Of a stretch of DNA of 27,024 nucleotides, positions 22,417-27,024 are shown in pieces. The position numbers were made by a program, and so were the translations under genes. The DNA is from a virus: the IMG/VR virus record IMGVR_UViG_3300042861_001069, positions 1 through 27,024 of that record; one strand, given 5' to 3'. The stretch's first letter is position 1. Each line of letters begins with the position of its first letter. The notes under the pieces were generated by a model. It had not been told where the DNA came from, searched no databases, and saw nothing but the letters and a program-made list of their open reading frames with translations.

Positions 22417-23219
22417 CTATCCCTTACCCTTTCTTGATTTCTGCGCTGCAATATAGCTGCTGACAATCAAATAGTACTCATAGATTGGCCTTTCGACCAG
22501 GAATTTAGCTCTGATAGGATCTCCACCTGAGACTCTAGACTGCTCATCAAATCTAAGTCTGTGCTGTCTGGTAATTGCAGTCCAATAATGTGTTTCAGGT
22601 TGTTTAGGCTTTGCAGCGTTTCGGCCTGCAAATAGGTCGGGAAATTCGTGCTGTATTCTGTCAAAGAGGGCAGATATGCGTACTCTGGCAGTGTCAAAAA
22701 AAAACCCTCAACATCATTGTGCTTCATCCAATGCTCCAACTTCTGCTTATTGTATGGATATTGATAATCCAGTGGATTTTCGTGTTCATCAAAGTACACA
22801 ACTGTTGCCAGCTTCAGCTGCCGGAGTAGGCTTACGGACATCTCCATCTGCTCCTTGAGCCTTGAGGCCATAACACCTATCTCATACAGCTTCTTATCAT
22901 CCTTCTTTTTCTTGTCCATGAGCAGGTTTATCAGCCCATTGTTCCAGCCTCTCAGAAAGTCTGGGTTAATCTGCCAAAGTTCTTCTGTAAAGATGTCCCG
23001 GGCAGCCACTGCCCTCTGGAATGGCACATTGACCTCAGACACAAACTTGAAGTAATTGACTCCACCGGAGGTGAACGCAAATTCAATCTGATCCCATCGG
23101 TCAGCAGGAGCTACTCCCCTGTAAAGTATTCGGCCTGCTTCTCCCTGAATAGGAGCTTCTTCTGCCACTTGTTCAGCAGCAGGAGGCACAGATGGTTTGC
23201 GCCTAAATAAATTGAACAT
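22417..23219 (-). CDS. Tail assembly chaperone, predicted -1 frameshift (long) product
   Basis: Reading frame 0 from ATG 23219 for 174 codons, slipping back one base on the T-run, gives a 267-residue protein ending at TAG 22419-22417. The last 92 residues come from the -1 frame: it is open, uses mostly AGA for Arg like neighbouring genes, and contains LFDRIQHEFPDLFAG, THYWTAITRQHRLRF and ERPIYEYYLIVSSYIAAQ. It ends about 30 bases before a terminator. Long/short chaperone pairs made by frameshifting (lambda gpG and gpGT) are standard just upstream of tape measures; they coat the tape measure during tail assembly and are absent from the virion. The position and slip heptamer support this strongly. 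An alternative is a single-base sequencing error in the run, in which case this is the only product. Confidence 0.72.
22467..23219 (-). CDS. Tail assembly chaperone, frame-0 (short) product
   Basis: Without a slip, translation from ATG 23219 gives 250 residues. The N-terminal 174 are shared with the long form: MFNLFRRKPSVPPAAEQ, then WDQIEFAFTSGGVNYFKFVS, INPDFLRGWNNGL and a Lys-rich helix. After the T-run, 76 more frame-0 codons end at TGA 22467. This tail is Leu/Ser-rich and less protein-like than the -1 reading; it may be a real short-form C-terminus or a chance opening. The gene overlaps the membrane protein upstream by 109 bases. It does not look like a portal despite the similar-looking start. 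Confidence 0.65.
   Translation of the reverse strand: MFNLFRRKPSVPPAAEQVAEEAPIQGEAGRILYRGVAPADRWDQIEFAFTSGGVNYFKFVSEVNVPFQRAVAARDIFTEELWQINPDFLRGWNNGLINLLMDKKKKDDKKLYEIGVMASRLKEQMEMSVSLLRQLKLATVVYFDEHENPLDYQYPYNKQKLEHWMKHNDVEGFFLTLPEYAYLPSLTEYSTNFPTYLQAETLQSLNNLKHIIGLQLPDSTDLDLMSSLESQVEILSELNSWSKGQSMSTI
22695..22704 (-). promoter_or_regulatory. -1 ribosomal frameshift site (T9, heptamer T TTT TTG)
   Basis: On the minus strand nine T's (22704-22696) are followed by G. In frame 0 the codons are GGT TTT TTT TTG, so T TTT TTG is a perfect X XXY YYZ slippery heptamer. Slipping at it places the ribosome in the -1 frame, which stays open for 92 codons. No stimulatory downstream structure was searched for in detail. 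Confidence 0.75.
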
Positions 23220-23506
23220 AGATAGAATGGATAGTCAAAGATAAGGCATGAGATGACCAGGAACTGCCAAGCTCCTGAGCAGAAAGGGCATTCACCTAGT
23301 GGCTTCGCCCACAGTGTCGGCAGCTTCTGAATCTGGGAAAGATACCACTGCCCAAGTGGGTGATCCTCCAGCAGAAAGTCCAAGAATAAAGAGAAAGTCG
23401 CACTGATCAGTGCTATTAAGAGTAAGGTAAGCAGGCTGCTCATCGTGTGGTAACTCGATAATGCAGCAGCCTCTGCGCTTACCTCCACAATTTGATTTAA
23501 AGTCAT
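23111..23506 (-). CDS. Membrane protein with CPFC motif (131 aa)
   Basis: The product has a hydrophobic segment (MSSLLTLLLIALISATFSLF, residues 22-41), a polar turn with LGECPFCSGAWQF (70-82), and a second hydrophobic part (LVISCLIFDYPFYLCSIYLG, 83-102) plus a Leu-rich third. A CP(Y/F)C-x-G-(A/F)W motif next to a membrane span is typical of small phage and bacterial membrane proteins of the DUF1360 kind. The start is ATG 23506, or ATG 23443 if the first 21 residues are not translated. The end runs 109 bases into the chaperone gene. Role unknown. Confidence 0.6.
   Translation of the reverse strand: MTLNQIVEVSAEAAALSSYHTMSSLLTLLLIALISATFSLFLDFLLEDHPLGQWYLSQIQKLPTLWAKPLGECPFCSGAWQFLVISCLIFDYPFYLCSIYLGANHLCLLLLNKWQKKLLFREKQAEYFTGE
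23236..23243 (-). promoter_or_regulatory. TATCTTTG -7-like element ahead of the chaperone gene
   Basis: TATCTTTG on the minus strand matches the -7 consensus and ends 16 bases before ATG 23219. It lies inside the coding sequence of the upstream membrane protein. The octamer and spacing equal those at 25877-25884. No clear -33 element at 17-23 bases was found. Confidence 0.4.
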
Positions 23507-23517
23507 TGTTCATTGGT

Positions 23518-23901
23518 TTATCCGAAAATGTTTAAGACTAAAATGTTATCCTCCTGATTGCTGTAAGTTGTAGCAAAACTCAGGCAGATGCTGTCATACT
23601 CATTGCCATCAGTCGGCATAAAGATATATGGATTATTGTTGCCCGGCTCATAGAAGCTGATGTGATATTGCCCACCGTAGCTATTGATGAATCCTTCAGG
23701 CATTGCTGTCAGGTCAATCTCAATGAAGCCCTCAAGGTCAATGGTAAGCAACTGCTCAACGATGACATTTACTCCTGGCTTAGTGATTTTAATTACTATG
23801 TCAGCCTCGGTGTAGGTAATAGGCACAGCGATGTAAAACGCAAAAGGGCAGCCATTGAGAGGCTCACAGACCTTGAAACAATCACTGCAGCATAGTGCCA
23901 T
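23518..23901 (-). CDS. Small beta-rich structural-type protein (127 aa)
   Basis: ATG 23901 lies 20 bases inside the end of the terminase gene; an earlier ATG at 24012 only reads that gene out of frame. The 127-residue product begins MALCCSDCFKVCEPLNGCPF, with five clustered cysteines, then strands with IVIKITKPGVNVIVEQLLTI and DLTAMPEGFINSYGGQYHIS. The all-beta pattern resembles small tail-associated proteins of Bacteroidota phages. No specific role can be given. Confidence 0.6.
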   Translation of the reverse strand: MALCCSDCFKVCEPLNGCPFAFYIAVPITYTEADIVIKITKPGVNVIVEQLLTIDLEGFIEIDLTAMPEGFINSYGGQYHISFYEPGNNNPYIFMPTDGNEYDSICLSFATTYSNQEDNILVLNIFG

Positions 23902-25216
23902 ACTTCTCCAGGTTAAAGTTGCTTGTAATTTCAGCAAAGTTAGAGAAAATAAAATAGCGGAAGGCATCCAGAGCATGAGACTTGTCTGGGTTCTTATTCT
24001 TCCAAGGGTCAAGGCTGCCCTGCCTGTCTACCTTGGCCTCCTTGAGGTCTGTGACCAGCTCCTCACATCGCTTGCCACTAATCTGCACCTTGGCCTTCTG
24101 AAGAACTAGGATTGTCACCAGCCTGCTGGCTATGTGGCTAGGATTGGACTTGGCAACTTGAAGCTGCATGTCATTTACCTGAAGATAGTTTTTAATGAGC
24201 GCATAGGCACTGATATTGTCCATCGTAAACGCATTACGAGCAGCACCGGAGGCATCACCGTTGATGATGTAGGTCATGCCTGGGAACTCCTGCCGGATAG
24301 TTTGGCACAAGCCAGCTAGATCGCCAATGCGATAAACCTTAATCACATTGATGGTGGCATAGTAGATGCCTTCCTCAGAGTTCTTGATGTACTGAGCAAC
24401 TACGCATGTGTTGGTAACATTGAAGTCAAAGGCTAAGTATAGATTGTGAGCAGGAGAGGCCTTGATGTAGCCATCATAGACATGCCTGCTGAAGTCGAAG
24501 CTGGTGGCAAATAGGCTTTCCCTATCCCAAATGCCCCACTGACCAAGTGCATAGACTTCGTAATAAGTCTGGCTTACCGACTTGAGTGCCTCCATCCTTG
24601 TGACATACTCATCATCTAGGAAGTCTATGGCATCCTTGTAAGTGCCATGCAGCCGCAGCACTTGATTGGCCTCCTTTGGCGGCACATCATCAAAAAACCT
24701 TTTCTTAATCCAGTGTGAATCGGAGACCGGATTAAAAGTCAGGAAGAAACGCTTTGGATGCTCTGACTTACCTCTCAAGCGCAAAGTTATCTGAGTGAAG
24801 TCCTCAAGAGTCAGTTCTGTTGCCTCCTCAATCCAGATGTATTTAGCCTGGCTAAGTGACTTCAGCTTTTCAGGATCATCACAGCCAAGGAACACAATCT
24901 TATTAGTGCCGGATTGCAGCTCCATGTAGCCTGTCTTAGCCTTGATGAGCTTATCCAATCCCCATTGGCTAATCTTGTTTCTGAAGTCAGCAAAGACTGA
25001 GTTTCTGATGGTAGCCGCAACCTTGCGAATCACGAAGAAGGTCTGGAATTGATTGGCCTTATTGTCGCATATCTCAGCAAGGAATAGTTGAATCATGGTC
25101 TGGCTCTTGCCACTTCCAGCTCCGCCCCAAAGGATATTGTAAGTCTTAGGGTCTGTTACTGCATCAAGATATTTCTCCTGCCATAAGTCAGGGCTTGACA
25201 AATCAACCTTCGGCAT
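23882..25216 (-). CDS. terL: Terminase large subunit
   Basis: The 444-residue product is the ATP-driven packaging motor and nuclease. The ATPase has Walker A GGAGSGKSQT (31-40), Walker B YIWIEEATE (126-134) and the coupling segment FFLTFNPVSD (157-166). The nuclease domain has Asp264 in LAFDFNV, Asp321 in INGDASGAARN, and Asp411/Asp417 in PDKSHALDAFRYF, the metal-binding acidic residues of RNase H-like terminase nucleases. Length is normal. It starts 14 bases inside the small subunit gene. Docked to the portal, it cuts and packs DNA. It is assigned with high certainty. Confidence 0.95.
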   Translation of the reverse strand: MPKVDLSSPDLWQEKYLDAVTDPKTYNILWGGAGSGKSQTMIQLFLAEICDNKANQFQTFFVIRKVAATIRNSVFADFRNKISQWGLDKLIKAKTGYMELQSGTNKIVFLGCDDPEKLKSLSQAKYIWIEEATELTLEDFTQITLRLRGKSEHPKRFFLTFNPVSDSHWIKKRFFDDVPPKEANQVLRLHGTYKDAIDFLDDEYVTRMEALKSVSQTYYEVYALGQWGIWDRESLFATSFDFSRHVYDGYIKASPAHNLYLAFDFNVTNTCVVAQYIKNSEEGIYYATINVIKVYRIGDLAGLCQTIRQEFPGMTYIINGDASGAARNAFTMDNISAYALIKNYLQVNDMQLQVAKSNPSHIASRLVTILVLQKAKVQISGKRCEELVTDLKEAKVDRQGSLDPWKNKNPDKSHALDAFRYFIFSNFAEITSNFNLEKYGTMLQ

Positions 25217-25679
25217 CAGCCTCCTGCTCTGCTCCTTTCTTGTTAGGCCTTGGCTTAATGACCTCCACCACTTGCATGTTCACTTGCTCCTGGTTCATTA
25301 GGCCAAGGTCACGAGCGATGATGTTGTGATTAAATAGGCCACTTGCAGCCCCTTCCAGCTTGCTTGTGTAGATGGCCTGCTCTATGCGTGTAAAGACTTG
25401 AGCGAAATCTTTTGACTTGCCCTTATAAACTGCAATCGTAGCCCATGAAGCAAATCCACAGGCTAGCGCAAATCCTTCTTTCGTGAGCAGCCTTTTTTTA
25501 GGCAATCTGACCTCTGTTGCATCCTTGCCTCTAAAGTCCACTTCAATCAGTGGATTCTCTTCCGCCCATTGAACATATTGCTCAAAATTCTCAAGGATTT
25601 CCTCTGGAGTCTTGAACCTACCATCTAGCCCATGCTTCAGCCTGAGCTGCCAACATTGATTTCCCTTAGGTGCTGCCAT
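25203..25679 (-). CDS. terS: Terminase small subunit (gp3-like)
   Basis: The 158-residue product starts MAAPKGNQCWQLRLKHGLDG and continues FKTPEEILENFEQYVQWAEE. It has LPKKRLLTKEGFALACGFAS and, near the end, YTSKLEGAASGLFNHNIIAR followed by DLGL. This order is that of the gp3-like TerS proteins found in Bacteroidota phages and prophages; they bind the packaging-start DNA and load the large subunit. ATG 25679 is chosen over 25769 because the upstream residues read the basic small gene out of frame and the family begins at MAAPKGN. It overlaps TerL by 14 bases. Confidence 0.9.
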   Translation of the reverse strand: MAAPKGNQCWQLRLKHGLDGRFKTPEEILENFEQYVQWAEENPLIEVDFRGKDATEVRLPKKRLLTKEGFALACGFASWATIAVYKGKSKDFAQVFTRIEQAIYTSKLEGAASGLFNHNIIARDLGLMNQEQVNMQVVEVIKPRPNKKGAEQEADAEG

Positions 25680-25719
25680 AATTTTAGTACCGGGATTGCT
25701 CCCCTTGTTTTGTGGTTGA

Positions 25720-25860
25720 TTATTTCTTTTTCGCTGCCTTCTTAGCTTTCTTAGCCACAGACAGAGCAATGGCTACTGCCTGCTTCTGAGGCTTACCTGC
25801 TTTCATCTCGGTCTTAATGTTGGAGCTAACTGTCTTAGCTGAGTAACCTTTCTTGAGCAT
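25720..25860 (-). CDS. Tiny Lys-rich protein upstream of terminase (46 aa)
   Basis: A 46-codon frame from ATG 25860 to TAA 25722-25720 encodes MLKKGYSAKTVSSNIKTEMK followed by AGKPQKQAVAIALSVAKKAK and a Lys-rich end. The 'GKPQKQAVAIAL' motif is common in very short phage proteins. The clean start, the -7-like element 16 bases upstream and the 40-base gap to TerS support it. It is basic and helical, so DNA or RNA binding is possible. Confidence 0.75.
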   Translation of the reverse strand: MLKKGYSAKTVSSNIKTEMKAGKPQKQAVAIALSVAKKAKKAAKKK

Positions 25861-25864
25861 AATT

Positions 25865-26122
25865 TTAATATTTAGGCAAAGATAGGTATTTCAAAATTGC
25901 CTCATAGACTTCAAGCTGATTAGACCATCTGCGCTTATGCCCTTTGGCGGCATCCTGAAGTTCCAGCTTATTTTTTAGCTGAGTAATTTTTCTGCCTAGG
26001 TAATCCTGGCAGTCTTGTCTGTTCATGTCTGGTTGTTTTAGTGAATAAAGTAAATCATTGGAATAGGTGCTTCTGCCCTCCCATTGGGCAGGAATTTGGC
26101 TGATGTGAATTGAATTATACAT
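25865..26122 (-). CDS. Hypothetical protein (85 aa)
   Basis: The product begins MYNSIHISQIPAQWEGRSTY and is mostly charged and helical in its second half (RKITQLKNKLELQDAAKGHK). No motif is recognised. Its ATG overlaps the last codons of the helicase gene by eight bases, and a -7-like element for the next gene lies within its 3' end. It might be a helicase-associated factor by position only. Confidence 0.55.
   Translation of the reverse strand: MYNSIHISQIPAQWEGRSTYSNDLLYSLKQPDMNRQDCQDYLGRKITQLKNKLELQDAAKGHKRRWSNQLEVYEAILKYLSLPKY
25877..25884 (-). promoter_or_regulatory. TATCTTTG -7-like element ahead of the small basic/terminase genes
   Basis: TATCTTTG on the minus strand ends 16 bases before ATG 25860 and is identical in sequence and spacing to the element at 23236-23243. 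It would start the transcript for the Lys-rich gene, TerS and TerL. It lies within the end of the upstream gene. No good -33 element is seen. Confidence 0.45.
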
Positions 26123-27024
26123 AGTCTCTGAGTCGCATTAATGGCGCATCAAATTTAAGTGGAATAATCCCGGTTGATCCTGACCGCATTTTGACTTGGT
26201 CAATTATACATAGGTTCTCATTGCTAAACTCCTGACTGCCGACTTTGGTGGTTGATGTTGGCTCAAAGTAGTGAGCTGGCCTCATCATCATCCAGATGAC
26301 ATCGGCATCTTGCTCAATGCTCCCAGACTCACGAAGGTCAGACATTAGCGGCATCTTATCAGGCCTCTCATCTACTCTTCTGCTTAGCTGGCTAAGTGCT
26401 ACCACCGGAATCTGAAGCTCCTTAGCAAGCAGTTTCAGGCCTCGGCTAATTTCGCCTACTATGTTCACTCGATTAGTCTCTTTAGGATTGACTGAATCAA
26501 TCAGGCCTATGTAGTCGATGAACATCACCTTGATGTCATATTTATTTTTCCACATGGTTGCCTTGGTTCTAATTTTACGGATATTCAAATAGCCTTCATC
26601 AGTAATCTTAATCGGCCAATGCCTCATGCGATCTATTGCCTGTTTGAGCGAGTCTTTATCAAGTGAGTTCATATCACCTTGCTTAATCTTGTAGGCAAAG
26701 ATTTGAGACTCCTGACTTGCCAGCCTCTGCACTAGCTCATGCTTGGTCATCTCAAGGCTGAACAGCCCACATCCTATGCCTTGCTTGGCTAAATTACGCA
26801 TAAGGCTTACCACTAGGGCTGTCTTGCCCTGCCCAGGTCTAGCACCTACAACAGTAAGCTCACCATCGGTCAGGCCTCCGCAAAGTCTATCTAGGCTATC
26901 AATGCCTGTGGAGTAGCCTGCAATCGTACCGGAGGCTTTATTAAACCATTGCTGTGCGCTTATTGTCAGCTGGCTCTGGAAGCTATCATCTGAATTGGTA
27001 AGGCTTGATGAGAGCAGGCTGTCA
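26115..27024 (-). CDS. DnaB-type replicative helicase, 5' end beyond the window
   Basis: The frame is open to the right edge, so at least 303 codons are present and the N-terminus is missing. The part seen is the RecA-like C-terminal domain: STGIDSLDRLCGGL, Walker A GARPGQGKTA, LFSLEMTKHELVQRLAS, Walker B VMFIDYIGLID, VALSQLSRRVDERPDKMP, DLRESGSIEQDADVIWMM and a late RSGSTGIIPLKFD. These are the standard DnaB motifs (H1, H1a, H2, H3, H4). Hexameric DnaB unwinds DNA at replication forks. An internal GTG at 26813 is not the start, because Walker A lies before it. Function is certain; only the length is unknown. Confidence 0.93.
   Translation of the reverse strand, partial: DSLLSSSLTNSDDSFQSQLTISAQQWFNKASGTIAGYSTGIDSLDRLCGGLTDGELTVVGARPGQGKTALVVSLMRNLAKQGIGCGLFSLEMTKHELVQRLASQESQIFAYKIKQGDMNSLDKDSLKQAIDRMRHWPIKITDEGYLNIRKIRTKATMWKNKYDIKVMFIDYIGLIDSVNPKETNRVNIVGEISRGLKLLAKELQIPVVALSQLSRRVDERPDKMPLMSDLRESGSIEQDADVIWMMMRPAHYFEPTSTTKVGSQEFSNENLCIIDQVKMRSGSTGIIPLKFDAPLMRLRDYV

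Noticed and set aside
22615-22660. Other possible slip points later in the chaperone gene
   Set aside because: No X XXY YYZ heptamer in frame 0 was seen there, and the -1 frame is open right up to the T9 run, which is the best site.
22467-23219. Portal protein call for the gene starting MFNLFRRK
   Set aside because: That opening resembles some portals, but the gene is only 250 residues, lies directly before the tape measure and has a slippery site, all of which fit a tail assembly chaperone.
23292-23513. 73-codon open frame inside the membrane protein gene
   Set aside because: Fully overlapped by the better supported membrane protein frame with the CPFC motif; composition looks like a shadow.
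1-27024. tRNA genes, CRISPR array, integrase, attachment sites or insertion sequences
   Set aside because: None was recognised on reading both strands; this is a reading by eye and cannot exclude a divergent element.

Overview
The window looks like part of a tailed double-stranded DNA bacteriophage genome (or prophage), most likely infecting a member of the Bacteroidota. It has terminase small and large subunits, a portal-like protein, a MuF-like minor head protein, a tape measure protein, tail-hub and fibre-like proteins, an M15-type endolysin with a holin candidate, and a DnaB-type helicase. The host inference rests on three things: the protein families (gp3-type terminase small subunit, TMP_3-type tape measure, several small proteins typical of Bacteroidota phages), A-rich start regions mostly lacking Shine-Dalgarno sequences, and repeated TAnnTTTG motifs (the Bacteroidota -7 promoter element) just upstream of start codons. 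A long tape measure, no contractile sheath seen and a lambda-like tail chaperone arrangement suggest a siphovirus. No tRNA, rRNA, CRISPR array, integrase or insertion sequence was recognised.

Layout, read in the direction of the main minus-strand operon (right to left): DnaB-type helicase (cut by the right edge), a small unknown gene, a 46-residue Lys-rich gene, TerS and TerL (25.2-23.9 kb); a small beta-rich protein and a membrane protein; the tail assembly chaperone (23.2-22.4 kb), whose C-terminal half appears to be read by -1 frameshifting on a run of nine T; a terminator; the tape measure (22.3-19.8 kb); a second terminator; then a hub-like protein, a fibre, an AT-rich small gene, an 863-residue virion protein and a tube-like protein with an Ig-like tail (19.7-12.0 kb). 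Portal and MuF follow only here (12.0-9.2 kb), downstream of the tail genes, which is not the usual order. After them come two small basic proteins, the endolysin, two small genes, a holin candidate and a Bacteroidota-phage virion-type protein (8.6-6.0 kb). At the left end are a tail-completion-like protein, an unknown connector-type protein, a family 25 glycosyltransferase and a truncated gene.

Two plus-strand islands interrupt this minus-strand operon. One is a single PD-(D/E)XK-type nuclease (8.7-9.2 kb). The other (2.0-6.0 kb) is a tightly overlapping run of about eleven genes: small phage proteins, a GT-A glycosyltransferase, a coiled-coil/membrane protein, a very AT-rich GIY-YIG nuclease, a DUF3310 protein and a PAPS-reductase-like sulfur/nucleotide enzyme.

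Most genes overlap by 1-20 bases (ATGA, GTGA or TAATG junctions), implying polycistronic, translationally coupled expression. The clearest regulatory structure is around the tape measure: a frameshift site, two hairpin terminators each followed by a -7-like element, and the tape measure start. No major capsid protein was identified; it may lie outside the window or be one of the unassigned structural genes.
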